Assembly (NCBI GenBank): GCA_963819975.1
Contig: CAWFYE010000004.1
Location: 248,001 to 312,000 of the forward strand
Source: Palsa-1392 sp963819975
Lineage (GTDB): Bacteria > Verrucomicrobiota > Verrucomicrobiia > Chthoniobacterales > UBA10450
DNA length: 64,000 bases
Reading direction: 5' to 3'
A model generated the notes under the pieces. It did not search any database. It was not told where the DNA came from and worked only from the letters and a program-made list of their open reading frames with translations. The translations under genes were made by a program, and so were the position numbers. Positions 16,102-25,334 of the stretch are shown here, in pieces (position 1 is the stretch's first letter; every line of letters starts with the position of its first letter).

Positions 16102-17349
16102 TCAGCAGATCTGGACTTCCGGGATGGGCACGACAAAGCGACCGCCCCACTCTCGGACGAATGCGTTCTCTGCGATGATTTCGTCCTTTAGATTCCAAGG
16201 CAGAAGGAAGAGGAAATCAGGTTTCGTTTTCCGAATATGCTCAGGCGGAAAAATGGGAATGCGCGTGCCCGGGGTGAATTTGCCCTGCTTGTAGGGATTG
16301 CGGTCTACCGTGTAATCGAGAAAATCGGCGCGGATCCCGCAATAGTTCAACAAAGTGTTGCCTTTGCCCGGTGCGCCGTAACCGACAATTGTTTGCCCGC
16401 CCGCCTTGGCCTCGATCAGGAACTGCAAAATCTTGTGCTTAGTCGCCTCCACCTTCTTCCCAAAGGCCCGGTAGGGCTCAAGGCGGTTGTTTCCCCATTC
16501 TTTCTCACGCGCCTTCAGAGCAACCGCCGCGGGCGCAATTGATTTCGTGGCATCTTCAATATGACCAGCGTAAATCCGAAGCGATCCGCCATGAGTTGCC
16601 AGCTCTTCCACATCGAAAAGGAAAAGACCGTGAGCCGCGAAAATCTGCTCAACGGTGGTAAAAGAGAGATATGAAAAATGTTCGTGATAGATGGTATCGA
16701 ACTGGTTTCCCTCCACAAGCCGAACCAAGTGCGGAAACTCCATTGTTATGACGCCTTCGGGCCGGAGCATCAGTTTCAGTCCGGCCACAAAGTCATTGAT
16801 GTCGGGGACATGAGCGAGGACATTGTTTCCCAGAAGCAGGTCAGCTCGTTTTCCCCCGCTCGCCAGCTCGCGGGCCAGCCTTTGGCCAAAAAAAGAGGTA
16901 ACCGTCGGTATCCCCTTTGCGATTGCGACCTGGGCGACGTTTTTTGCGGGTTCAATACCGAGGGCCGGAATTCCCTTGGCTTTAAAATACTGCAACATGT
17001 AGCCATCGTTACTCGCCACTTCCACGACGGATGAATGACCGCCGAGACCCATTCGGTTGCTGATTGACTCCACGTAGTCTTGAGCGTGCGCCAGCCAGCT
17101 ATCGGAATAAGAAGAAAAGTAGGCATATTCTTCGAAGATCTCTCTCGCCCCGACATGCTCAGGCAGTTGGACAAGGAAGCACTTTTCGCAAACAAAACTG
17201 TGCAGAGGATAGAACGACTCGGGAGCGCTCAGTTTTACCGGATCGATGTAAGTCTCGCAGAGAGGCGACAATCCAAGATCAACAAAGGTCTCGCGTAGCG
17301 GTTCGCCGCAAAAGCGGCAACGATAATCAGGATTTAGCTGCCTTATCAT
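16102..17349 (-). CDS. NDP-sugar C-methyltransferase (SAM-dependent, zinc-ribbon type)
   Basis: 415 residues. The N-terminal zinc-binding region has paired Cys (CRFCGE, CEKC), a central SAM-binding fold has VVEVASNDGYML, and the C-terminal part has GYGAPGKGNTLLNYCGI. This three-part layout is that of the TylC3/NovU-type methyltransferases, which add a branch methyl group at C-3 of NDP-4-keto sugars. It overlaps lhgO by 4 bases (ATGA). It suggests that the glycan contains a branched-chain deoxysugar. Confidence 0.88.
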   Translation of the reverse strand: MIRQLNPDYRCRFCGEPLRETFVDLGLSPLCETYIDPVKLSAPESFYPLHSFVCEKCFLVQLPEHVGAREIFEEYAYFSSYSDSWLAHAQDYVESISNRMGLGGHSSVVEVASNDGYMLQYFKAKGIPALGIEPAKNVAQVAIAKGIPTVTSFFGQRLARELASGGKRADLLLGNNVLAHVPDINDFVAGLKLMLRPEGVITMEFPHLVRLVEGNQFDTIYHEHFSYLSFTTVEQIFAAHGLFLFDVEELATHGGSLRIYAGHIEDATKSIAPAAVALKAREKEWGNNRLEPYRAFGKKVEATKHKILQFLIEAKAGGQTIVGYGAPGKGNTLLNYCGIRADFLDYTVDRNPYKQGKFTPGTRIPIFPPEHIRKTKPDFLFLLPWNLKDEIIAENAFVREWGGRFVVPIPEVQIC

Positions 17350-18554
17350 TTGGTGACGGCCACGCGCATTTCCGGCACTTGTTCCGCGACCACTTTTCCG
17401 ATTTCAAGTGAAGCCGTGGCCGCGGGCGAGGGCGCGTTGCAGACATGAAGTGAGTTCGCTCCGCGCAAGATGAGGAAATCGTCGACCATCTCCCCATTGG
17501 GCAGCAAGGCCTGGGCCCGCACTCCGGCGGTCGCAGGAATCAAATCTTCTGCGCGGATTACAGGAATGAGCTGCTGCAGGCTTTTTACGAAAGCCATTTT
17601 GCTAAGTGATCGATGCACTTCGCGGAATCCTTCTTTGTAATGCTTCCGAGCCAGTCGCCAAAATCCCGGATACGTTAGAGTCTCCAAAATTTCAGCCAGC
17701 CCGAAGTCAGTCTTGCGATAACCTTCCCGGTGCAAAGCAAGCACCGCGTTTGGACCGGCGTGAATCGCCCCATCAATCATCCTGGTAAAATGCACTCCAA
17801 GAAAGGGAAAGACTGGGTTCGGCACCGGATAGATCAGTCCCTTTACGAGGTCACGTCTTTCGGGAGCGATCTCGTAGTATTCTCCTCGGAAAGGGACGAT
17901 CCTCGCTCCCGGGTTGATCCCAGTCCGCTGCGCGATTCGGTCGCTCTGCAGTCCGGCACAGTTAACGAGAAAGTTCGCCTCGATTTCGCCGGCCGCTGTT
18001 TCCAAAATGTGCGCCCTGCCGACACGCCGCATATCCAAGACCTCGGCACAAGTCTTGACCTCACCGCCGTTACTTCGAATCAAATCGGCATAGACCGCAC
18101 AGACTTGGCGGTAGTTTACAATCCCCGTGGAGGACACGCTAATTCCTTCCAGACAACGGACTTGTGGTTCGATCTCATTCACTCTTTCCTGCGAGAGTCT
18201 GGTCACTTGAATGCCGTTTTCCATTCCTCGCCGATACAGGTTTTCCAGGAATGGCAACTCTTGCGGCTTAGTGGCAACGATGACCTTTCCACAGACCTCG
18301 TGTCGGATTCCATGTTCCTCGCAAAACCTGATCATGGAACGATTACCAGCGCGGGCAAACCGCGCCTTCAAGCTGCCTGGCTTGTAATAGATGCCGGAGT
18401 GAATCACACCGCTATTCCGGCCGGATTGGTGAAACGCCAGTTGCGCTTCCTTCTCCAGTACGACGAGACTTAGGCCCGGCTGTTTGTGCAAGAGTGCCAT
18501 CCCGACGCTCAGTCCCACGATGCCCCCGCCGACGACTGCGCAATCAACCTTCAT
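17346..18554 (-). CDS. lhgO: L-2-hydroxyglutarate oxidase/dehydrogenase family (LhgO)
   Basis: 402 residues, FAD-dependent oxidoreductase of the DAO superfamily. The FAD-binding VVGGGIVGLSVGMAL and the family signatures SGRNSGVIHSGIYYKPGSLK and VPFRGEYYEI are clear, and the length is typical. The enzyme oxidises L-2-hydroxyglutarate to 2-oxoglutarate. It is set inside a glycan cluster and coupled by 4-base overlaps to both neighbours, so it may act on a sugar-derived hydroxy acid instead; this is inference. Confidence 0.88.
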   Translation of the reverse strand: MKVDCAVVGGGIVGLSVGMALLHKQPGLSLVVLEKEAQLAFHQSGRNSGVIHSGIYYKPGSLKARFARAGNRSMIRFCEEHGIRHEVCGKVIVATKPQELPFLENLYRRGMENGIQVTRLSQERVNEIEPQVRCLEGISVSSTGIVNYRQVCAVYADLIRSNGGEVKTCAEVLDMRRVGRAHILETAAGEIEANFLVNCAGLQSDRIAQRTGINPGARIVPFRGEYYEIAPERRDLVKGLIYPVPNPVFPFLGVHFTRMIDGAIHAGPNAVLALHREGYRKTDFGLAEILETLTYPGFWRLARKHYKEGFREVHRSLSKMAFVKSLQQLIPVIRAEDLIPATAGVRAQALLPNGEMVDDFLILRGANSLHVCNAPSPAATASLEIGKVVAEQVPEMRVAVTK

Positions 18555-19831
18555 TGTGCCATCAGTAGCTCGGTTGCCGCCAATGCCCCCGCAGCTTCCT
18601 TGATCGCGGCAAAGGGAAGACCCGATCGCTCTGCGATGTCCAGGAGCGAGTGCTCGCCGTCAGAAAGATTCAACACCCATAACAGCGCCAGCTCTCGCTG
18701 CTTGCTCTCGGAATCATTGCCGTGAGCGGAGTAAAGACCGCGCCGGCCAAGCTGGGGCTCACCCTTTGGTCTCTGGTTGAGGTAGGCGCGATTGTGCTCC
18801 AGCAGATCGAATACGGCGTTGCACTTCGCGAAAGAATCAGCCAGCGCCTCTGCCCTAACAAACTCCAAGTTATCGGCCGAGGTGTGATACTCGGGAAAAT
18901 CTCCGTGGCGCGAGCGCATCAAACAGCCGACCGGGAGATTGAAACCGGGCGAGCAATACTGCCGTTCGTCATAGCCGAAAGGAGAAAAGTCGATAACCTG
19001 GTGGGGTTCGCCCGAATGCTTAAGGATATGCGCGAAAGCCCGATCGATCTCCGCGTTTCCGCGCCGACTTCGCTTGTAGGCAATATTACCCGCGTCTCCA
19101 ACACAGGTCAGGACTAATCCATGCCGGATCCGCGGAACGACCGTCTCGTTCCTTGCCAGCCAGGTGATCGATCCGATCGTTCCAGGCACAAACAGAAACC
19201 GATAAGAATACCGATGCGCAGATCTTGCCAAACGTTTGGCCAACTCAACCGCGAGCGCGATGCCGGAGAGGTTGTCGTTCGCCAGCGAAGGATGACAAAC
19301 ATGACAGGAAGTCAGGACTTCGGCTGCTTCTTCGCCTTTGAGCAACAACTCGCCATATGTCAGATGGCCATCCACGAACGAAGAATCGATACAAACATCA
19401 TATTCTTCGTCTTCGTTCAGATCGTGAAGCTGGTTCTCGCTCAAACAGAAGCCCCAGTTCTCGTCATAATAGCTCGTCCGGTATGGCACCCACTCGGGAT
19501 GTGCAGGCACGGTGAAGAGATGATTTCGCAACTCCGCCAACTTCATGCGGCGCTGAATGGGAGAGCTATAACTGATCACGTGCAGATTAAGGTTTTGGAA
19601 ATCGACCAACCGCTCGCCAACCGAGTTTTTTATCCAGGCGTCTTGAACGTTCCATTCCTTCGGCACTGTCCAATCAAAGACCTTCGTGCCTGACGGCACT
19701 TCGTGCAGGTCGAGCGGAATTTGCTCCCGGAGAATGCGCAAGGTTTCGCGCACACCGTCGCCGGTTATGCTGCGACAAATCGGGTAGAGTCGCGTGATCA
19801 GGTCATGCATCGCCAAGCCGTTTGTATTCAT
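18551..19831 (-). CDS. DUF4910 family aminopeptidase-like protein
   Basis: About 426 residues from the ATG at 19831, which overlaps the upstream stop as ATGA; a longer frame from 19891 runs into the RmlC-like gene. It has the M28-like metallopeptidase core of DUF4910, with candidate zinc ligands in SCHVCHPSLANDNLSG and YHTSADN, plus a C-terminal winged-helix-like region. Members often lie in polysaccharide clusters, but their true substrate is unknown. I cannot say whether it acts on a peptide or on an amide-linked sugar. Confidence 0.85.
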   Translation of the reverse strand: MNTNGLAMHDLITRLYPICRSITGDGVRETLRILREQIPLDLHEVPSGTKVFDWTVPKEWNVQDAWIKNSVGERLVDFQNLNLHVISYSSPIQRRMKLAELRNHLFTVPAHPEWVPYRTSYYDENWGFCLSENQLHDLNEDEEYDVCIDSSFVDGHLTYGELLLKGEEAAEVLTSCHVCHPSLANDNLSGIALAVELAKRLARSAHRYSYRFLFVPGTIGSITWLARNETVVPRIRHGLVLTCVGDAGNIAYKRSRRGNAEIDRAFAHILKHSGEPHQVIDFSPFGYDERQYCSPGFNLPVGCLMRSRHGDFPEYHTSADNLEFVRAEALADSFAKCNAVFDLLEHNRAYLNQRPKGEPQLGRRGLYSAHGNDSESKQRELALLWVLNLSDGEHSLLDIAERSGLPFAAIKEAAGALAATELLMAQ

Positions 19832-20358
19832 TGCGAAAAGGGAGCCCAGGCGAGATCCTGCTCGGAGATAGTCGTAATAGGGAGCGGCCAAGCGAGGTCA
19901 AAAACCGGATCGTCAAAGCGAAAACCGGCTCCGGACTCCGGACTGTAATACTCACTCATCTGGTATTCCACTAGAGTCTCATCGATTAGAGATTGAAAGC
20001 CGTGCGCGAAGCGCTCTGGCACGAAAAGCGCGCGATAAGCCTTGTCCGTAAGCTCGACCGCAAAATCCTGTCGAAAAGTCGGGGAGTGGGGTCGCAGATC
20101 GACGATCACGTCGTAAATGCGCCCGCGCAGACACCGAACTAATTTCGCCTCAGTCGCCGCCGCCTTCTGGAAATGCATTCCCCGCAAGGTCCCCGCCCTC
20201 TGGTTGAAGGAAAGATTGCGCTGCGCAATATCGGGATTCAAACCGCGTTCTTCAAATTCGCGCCGGCAAAACGAACGCGCGAAAAACCCGCGCGAATCCA
20301 GATGTGGCTCCAGATCGATCAGGAAAGCGCCTTTCAGTGGAGTTTCGGTGAAGATCAC
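19828..20358 (-). CDS. rfbC: dTDP-4-dehydrorhamnose 3,5-epimerase-like (RmlC family)
   Basis: 176 residues, a single cupin of RmlC type. Typical blocks are DSRGFFARSF, TLRGMHFQ (with the catalytic-site His), DVIVDLR, and FVPERFAHGFQSL. The enzyme epimerises C-3 and/or C-5 of a 4-keto-6-deoxy sugar nucleotide. Because the cluster has a cytidylyltransferase and no rmlA, rmlB or rmlD, the true substrate may be a CDP-sugar. It is coupled by 4-base overlaps to both neighbours. Confidence 0.9.
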   Translation of the reverse strand: MIFTETPLKGAFLIDLEPHLDSRGFFARSFCRREFEERGLNPDIAQRNLSFNQRAGTLRGMHFQKAAATEAKLVRCLRGRIYDVIVDLRPHSPTFRQDFAVELTDKAYRALFVPERFAHGFQSLIDETLVEYQMSEYYSPESGAGFRFDDPVFDLAWPLPITTISEQDLAWAPFSQ

Positions 20359-21401
20359 TTGGCAAGAATAGCCTGATCATTCCGCCATAAGAAGTTTTGA
20401 TCGATCTGGCGCGTCTGGATGAGATACTCCAGTTGCTTGAGACGGGTAAAGTCGCGCCCTTTGAAAACCTCGGGAGTCATGTCGATCTGCTGGAAGACAT
20501 CGCGCAGTTGCTCGGCTCCACGGCGCGCATCCCATACACACTCAAAGCCCGGCAACCGCGTCTTGATCTTATCAAAGGAGACCCGGTAACTGCGATTGTC
20601 TACTCCATATTCCCCAAAGGATAGCTGACACCCGGGAAACACCTCTATGACCACCTCGGCGATCTCTTTTATCGTATAGTTATGACAAGTCTCTCCGACG
20701 TTGAAGATCTGGTTGTGGATTGCTTCGCGTGGCGCCTGCAGTGTGCGGACAACGGCCTGGGCAATATCGAGCCCATGAACCAAGGGACGCCAGGGCGTCC
20801 CATCGCTGATCATCTTAATTTCTCCTGTCGTCCAAGCCAGGCCGGCAAGGTTGTTGAGAACAATATCGAACCGCATCCGTGGCGAAGCTCCATAGGCGGT
20901 GGCATTGCGCAGAAAAGTCGGCGAGAAGCCATCGTCAGCCATCGGTTGAAGGTCGCGTTCAACCAAAGTCTTGCAAATCGCATAGGCAGTTCGCGGATTG
21001 ACGGATGACTCTTCGGTCACATAACCCTCCGCCGCCAAACCGTAGACGCTGCACGACGACATATAGACAAAACGTTGCACGCCCGCATGCTTCGCCAGTT
21101 GGGCGAGACGAACGGACCCTTTATGGTTGATCTCGTGAGTAATATGGGGTGCCAGTTCGCCGGTCGGGTCATTCGAAAGTTCGGCCAGGTGAACGACCGC
21201 TTCCATTCCCTCGAGATCCTGCGCTTGGATCTGCCGAATATCCTTGAGCAAGGTCCGCGGAGTCATCGGCGCGCCATGATAGAGCCAGCCGGCCTTGTAG
21301 AAACCAGTGTCGACCGCGAGAAGCTCGTGACCCTCCCGCATCAGGATCGGAGCGAGGAGCGATCCGAGATAGCCTTCAGTTCCGGTAACTAGAATCTTCA
21401 T
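20355..21401 (-). CDS. NAD-dependent epimerase/reductase of nucleotide sugars
   Basis: 348 residues, extended SDR. It shows the dinucleotide site VTGTEGYLGSLL, the active-site region SSCSVYG and YAICK (YxxxK). The position that is STDEVYG in 4,6-dehydratases is SSCSVYG here, so it is more likely an epimerase or reductase than the missing dehydratase. It begins the ATGA-coupled run (with rfbC, DUF4910, lhgO and the C-methyltransferase) of the glycan cluster. Confidence 0.85.
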   Translation of the reverse strand: MKILVTGTEGYLGSLLAPILMREGHELLAVDTGFYKAGWLYHGAPMTPRTLLKDIRQIQAQDLEGMEAVVHLAELSNDPTGELAPHITHEINHKGSVRLAQLAKHAGVQRFVYMSSCSVYGLAAEGYVTEESSVNPRTAYAICKTLVERDLQPMADDGFSPTFLRNATAYGASPRMRFDIVLNNLAGLAWTTGEIKMISDGTPWRPLVHGLDIAQAVVRTLQAPREAIHNQIFNVGETCHNYTIKEIAEVVIEVFPGCQLSFGEYGVDNRSYRVSFDKIKTRLPGFECVWDARRGAEQLRDVFQQIDMTPEVFKGRDFTRLKQLEYLIQTRQIDQNFLWRNDQAILAK

Positions 21402-21438
21402 GGATGCAGCAAAATTCCGTATCTGCCCGAAGCAGTAA

Positions 21439-22158
21439 TCACGCCTTTTCGGTAGGGCGCATGACCAGGTCGGTCACCTCTGCGGTGCGCGGCAGAGCCA
21501 GAACAGCGGCGACCATATCTGCGACATCGGCCGGTTGAATGAGGCGCTCTGGTTCATAAGCACGTTTCTGCTCCAGGCGGATGCCGGCCTGCATCGGGGT
21601 GGCGGTCGAACCGAGGAAAAGGCTGCAGACCCGCACCCCAGAGACGTTGCACTCTTCGCGCAGACTATCGGCCACTGCACGCAGCGCATGTTTCGTAGCG
21701 GCGTATTGACTGGCGCCGGCGGGGGCATGGCGACCTACGCTGGAGTTAATAAAAACGACCTGGCCACGGGACGCGATGAGCGCGGGCAAAAGCAGCTGCG
21801 TGAGGCGGAAAGGGCCAAGAACATTAGTTTGAAACTGCTTTTCAAAATCCTGCCTGGCCGCTGCCGCGACCGATCCGAGGAGAATGATCGCCGCGCAATG
21901 AACAACCACGTCGAGCCGCGGATTCTCCGCAAGAACACGTTGCGCGGCCTTCTCCAACTCATAATCGACGGTCAGGTCGGCCGGGTAACAATGGCCCCGT
22001 CTCTCCGGCAACTGCCGGGCGATCTCTTCCATCCGCTGCCGGTTTCGATCCGTTAGGCAGACCGTGGCGCCCTGCTCGCCGAACCGCCGCACCATTGCCT
22101 CCCCTACTCCGCCGCTGGCGCCGGTCACGAGAATGGTCTGGCTTGAAAAACGCGCCAT
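21439..22158 (-). CDS. Short-chain dehydrogenase/reductase
   Basis: 239 residues from the ATG at 22158; an in-frame start at 22266 lies inside the upstream glycosyltransferase. The classical SDR pattern is complete: TGASGGVGEAM, then HCAAI, a catalytic Ser in FINSSVG, and YAATK. It lies 5 bases after the GT2 gene. It could reduce a keto-sugar of the cluster, but classical SDRs act on many substrates. Confidence 0.9.
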   Translation of the reverse strand: MARFSSQTILVTGASGGVGEAMVRRFGEQGATVCLTDRNRQRMEEIARQLPERRGHCYPADLTVDYELEKAAQRVLAENPRLDVVVHCAAIILLGSVAAAARQDFEKQFQTNVLGPFRLTQLLLPALIASRGQVVFINSSVGRHAPAGASQYAATKHALRAVADSLREECNVSGVRVCSLFLGSTATPMQAGIRLEQKRAYEPERLIQPADVADMVAAVLALPRTAEVTDLVMRPTEKA

Positions 22159-22163
22159 CTTTT

Positions 22164-23192
22164 TCAGCCAGCGTACTTCCGGCCAGTCAGGCTCGCGCGT
22201 CGAACCGCTCGATAAATCGGTGCACCGACCGAAGCCGGCAGATGAGCGCAAAAACTCTGCAGCCAACTCCCGAGCATATGTCTGAGCTCATGACCTGAAG
22301 GATTCAGTCCCGGGGTCGAAATATCGGCACCGCTCAAGTCGCTCCGGCCGCTTCGCGGATAATATTCGCTTCGAAGAAATTTGCGCGCCATCTCCATGTT
22401 CCCCTGCTGGAGACAGCGGCTGACGGCGTTGACCACCATCGGGGTCAAAAACTGACGCTTATAGGGCTCGATCTCGGGCTTCACTTCAATTGGAGTCAGG
22501 CAATCTACCAGCGGTTCGCTCCACAATCCGCTGACCGTCTCGGCACCGTGGTGTACGCGGTATTCCATCAGATATTCCGGCAGAAAGACGAAGCGTGCGC
22601 CTTCCATAGCCAGTCGGATGAAAAACTCCGCGTCCGGCGTGTTCAGATCTTCGCGGAACCGGAGCCGCTGCATGTCGGCTCTGTGCAAGAGCGAAGCCGA
22701 CATCGGGATGGACTGCCGCCAGGCCGCCGCTTCCGGGTTTTGCAACTCGCCCGCAGGGATTTGGTCGCGGCCGTATTTGCGGCTGTAGGCGATACTCTTT
22801 TCCTCGAGCCGGCGGCCCTCGGAATCGATCAGGTAGTGATTGGAAAATACTGCCCGTACATCCGGCCGCATCGCCTCCACCAGGCGGTCGACAAACTCGG
22901 GTAACAACCGGTCGTCATCTCCGATCGCGACTAGATATTCCCCGCGCGCCGCGTCCCCCAAGGCGTTGAAATTGCCTGACATGCCGAGGTTGCGTTCATT
23001 GCGCCGGAACCGGACCCGCGAATCGCGCCGCGCTGCCTCTTCTCCGATTGCCAGCGTCTCCTCGAGGTGGCCGTTATCGAAGACAAGGACCTCGATGTTC
23101 TCATACGTCTGCGCCAACCCGGCAGCAATCGCCTCTTGCAAATAGCGAGGCCGATCAAATGTCGGGATAGTGATGCTGACAAGAGGGGTCAT
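22164..23192 (-). CDS. Family 2 glycosyltransferase
   Basis: 342 residues from MTPLVSIT (23192). The GT-A fold is clear: VSITIPTFDRPRYLQEAI at the N-terminus, VLVFDNGH, and the DxD-like GDDDRLLPEF. A QNPEAAAW segment and an RVHHGAE region follow. It is the first gene of the leftward glycan cluster and probably adds one sugar to a lipid-linked chain or protein. Donor and acceptor are unknown. Confidence 0.9.
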   Translation of the reverse strand: MTPLVSITIPTFDRPRYLQEAIAAGLAQTYENIEVLVFDNGHLEETLAIGEEAARRDSRVRFRRNERNLGMSGNFNALGDAARGEYLVAIGDDDRLLPEFVDRLVEAMRPDVRAVFSNHYLIDSEGRRLEEKSIAYSRKYGRDQIPAGELQNPEAAAWRQSIPMSASLLHRADMQRLRFREDLNTPDAEFFIRLAMEGARFVFLPEYLMEYRVHHGAETVSGLWSEPLVDCLTPIEVKPEIEPYKRQFLTPMVVNAVSRCLQQGNMEMARKFLRSEYYPRSGRSDLSGADISTPGLNPSGHELRHMLGSWLQSFCAHLPASVGAPIYRAVRRASLTGRKYAG

Positions 23193-23382
23193 GTGGCGAG
23201 TGAACAAAAAGCAATCCGCATTTTCAAAACCCCATTAATCCGCCGATCGAACAGCCGTCCTGCGTTGCAAAAGAGAGGCGTCGCGAGAATAACATAAAAA
23301 AACCGGCATAACGATAGGCCATCGGGCGCATCGGCACGCACCGGGAATTGGCGCCCGCCGCCTGATCGGAATAAATTCCGAC

Positions 23383-24207
23383 ATGACGAGTGAGCACAAA
23401 GCCGCGGTCGCGAGTTTCCGCGGGCTGCACCGCGAGGGTTGTTTCGTCCTGCCAAATCCGTGGGACCTCGGGACGGCGATTTACCTGCAGCATTTGGGAT
23501 TCAAGGCGCTGGCCACCACTTCCGCGGGATTCGCCTTTACTCGCGGACAACCGGACGGCGGGGTCCCGTGCGACGAGATGCTGGTGCACATTGGCGAGGT
23601 TGTCGGTGCCACGCCGCTTCCCGTCAACGCCGATTTCCTCAATGGCTTTGCCGACGACCCGGAAGAAGTCGGAGCGAATGTGACGCGCTGCATTGTGACG
23701 GGCGTCGCCGGCCTCTCGATCGAGGATTCGACCGGACGGAAAGATCAACCGCTCTACGAGGAAAACCTGGCTCTCGATCGGATCCGCGCCGCCCGTGCCG
23801 CGATCGACCTTTCGCAAGGCGAAGTGGTATTGACGGCGCGCTGCGAAGCTCTCCTCGTTGACTATCCTGACCCGCTCCGGACCGTCCTCTCGCGCCTCAC
23901 TGCTTACGCCGAAGCGGGCGCCGATTGTCTCTATGCGCCCGGTTTGAGCGAACCGAAGGAGATCACCGAAGTCGTTAGGGCAGTTGCCCCCAGGCCAGTC
24001 AACGTTCTCGTCTCCGGCTTTAATTCGCATCTTTCACTCGCCCAGCTCGCTGACCTTGGGGTTCGCCGCATCTCTGTCGGTTCGGGCCTCGCGCTGGCTG
24101 CTTGGGGAGCATTTCTGCGAAGCGCGCGCGTGATCGCGACGGAGGGAAGCTTCGAAACACTTGCCGAGGCCGCTCGCACCGCCGAACTAAACGATCTCTT
24201 TTCCTAG
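23383..24207 (+). CDS. Isocitrate lyase/phosphoenolpyruvate mutase family protein
   Basis: 274 residues. The PEP-mutase/ICL barrel has LPNPWDLGTAIYLQHLGF, ATTSAGFA, NADFLNGF and IEDSTGR (the Glu/Asp metal region). Members catalyse C-C or C-P bond chemistry on oxaloacetate-like acids; the 2-methylisocitrate-lyase-like group is closest in style. The usual KKCGH loop of true isocitrate lyase is not seen. The reaction of this subfamily is not known. It diverges from the GT2 gene over 190 bases. Confidence 0.88.
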   Translation: MTSEHKAAVASFRGLHREGCFVLPNPWDLGTAIYLQHLGFKALATTSAGFAFTRGQPDGGVPCDEMLVHIGEVVGATPLPVNADFLNGFADDPEEVGANVTRCIVTGVAGLSIEDSTGRKDQPLYEENLALDRIRAARAAIDLSQGEVVLTARCEALLVDYPDPLRTVLSRLTAYAEAGADCLYAPGLSEPKEITEVVRAVAPRPVNVLVSGFNSHLSLAQLADLGVRRISVGSGLALAAWGAFLRSARVIATEGSFETLAEAARTAELNDLFS

Positions 24208-24237
24208 CGACCAGGATAGGGTAACAACCGAACCGTA

Positions 24238-24714
24238 ATGTTTTCTCCCGCCGACTACGAGCTGAGGCCTCTCACGGCCGAGGATGAGCCGATTTTGTGG
24301 GAGATGCTTTACCAGGCCCTCAGCGCGCCGGGTGCCGAAGCGCCCGCGCGCGAAATCATTCAGCGCTCGGAGTATGCCCGTTTCGTCAAAGGCTGGGGCC
24401 GTCCGAACGATCGGGGTTATGTCGCGCACGACAAAAACGAGGGCACGCTCCTCGGGGCTGTCTGGCTCCGAATGCCCGTCGAGACTCAGCCCGTCGACCC
24501 GCCGCCCGAGCTGGCTTTCGCCGTTAAGGAAGGCCATCGGAAGCATGGAATTGGCGCATCGCTTCTCACGCAGATGGTGCGGGCAAATCCGCGAATCTCG
24601 GCCGTCTTGTTAAATGTCGGCGCCCAGAGCCCGGCCGTGCGGCTGTTCGAGAGATTTGGTTTTGAAATTGCCAGCCAGGAGCCGCGTTCGGTCGTTATGC
24701 GGAGAGCGCTCTAG
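24238..24714 (+). CDS. GNAT family N-acetyltransferase
   Basis: 158 residues. The acetyl-CoA-binding region is near residue 95 (VKEGHRKHGIGASLLTQMV) and the closing strand has NVGAQSPAVRLFERFGFEI. The protein transfers an acetyl group to an amine; the substrate is unknown. Its TAG stop touches the ATG of the HD-domain gene (TAGATG), so the two are probably translated together. Confidence 0.9.
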   Translation: MFSPADYELRPLTAEDEPILWEMLYQALSAPGAEAPAREIIQRSEYARFVKGWGRPNDRGYVAHDKNEGTLLGAVWLRMPVETQPVDPPPELAFAVKEGHRKHGIGASLLTQMVRANPRISAVLLNVGAQSPAVRLFERFGFEIASQEPRSVVMRRAL

Positions 24715-25311
24715 ATGTCGTCGCCCGTGAGCGATCAGGCCGAGCGCGCCCGCGCCATTTTGCACGAATGGGTCGAGTCGGAAAGTTTGCGCCGGCATTG
24801 CTACTCGGTCGCCGACTCGCTTCGCCATTTCGCAGCAGCCGGCGACGGCGATCCGGATCTTTGGGAAGCCGTCGGGCTTTTGCACGACATGGATTACGAG
24901 CGTCACCCAAATCTCGAACAAACCGCGACCGACGGTCATCCCTTTGTCGGTGTCGCCTGGCTGCGAGAGCACGGCTGGAGCAAAGAAGTTTGCCGGGCGA
25001 TTCTTTCGCATGCGGATTATGCCGGCGTTGAACGGATCACGCCGCTCGAAAAGACTCTCTACGCGGTCGATGAACTGAGCGGCTTTGTCATGGCTGTAGC
25101 GCGGGTGCGTCCTTCCAAGAGCGTGCACGAGGTGGAGGTGGCCTCGGTGAAGAAAAAGATGAAGGACAAGGCCTTCGCCCGCGCCGTCAACCGTGACGAT
25201 ATCGTGCGCGGCGCGGCTGAACTCGGACGGCCTCTGGAAGAAGTGATCGCTGGTGTGATCATCGCTCAGCAGGCTGACGCAGAGCGGCTCGGACTGGCCG
25301 GAACTCGTTAG
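24715..25311 (+). CDS. HD-domain hydrolase
   Basis: 198 residues. The HD metal-binding set is visible: LRRHCYSV (first His), LLHDMDYERHP (His-Asp), then GHPFVGVAWLREH and AILSHADYAG, with a later AVDELSGFV. It resembles small HDIG proteins that hydrolyse nucleotides or phosphates. The TAG stop lies inside a copy of the dispersed word TCGTTAGGC (25305-25313). Confidence 0.88.
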   Translation: MSSPVSDQAERARAILHEWVESESLRRHCYSVADSLRHFAAAGDGDPDLWEAVGLLHDMDYERHPNLEQTATDGHPFVGVAWLREHGWSKEVCRAILSHADYAGVERITPLEKTLYAVDELSGFVMAVARVRPSKSVHEVEVASVKKKMKDKAFARAVNRDDIVRGAAELGRPLEEVIAGVIIAQQADAERLGLAGTR

Positions 25312-25334
25312 GCGAGAACGTTCGTTTCGTGGCA

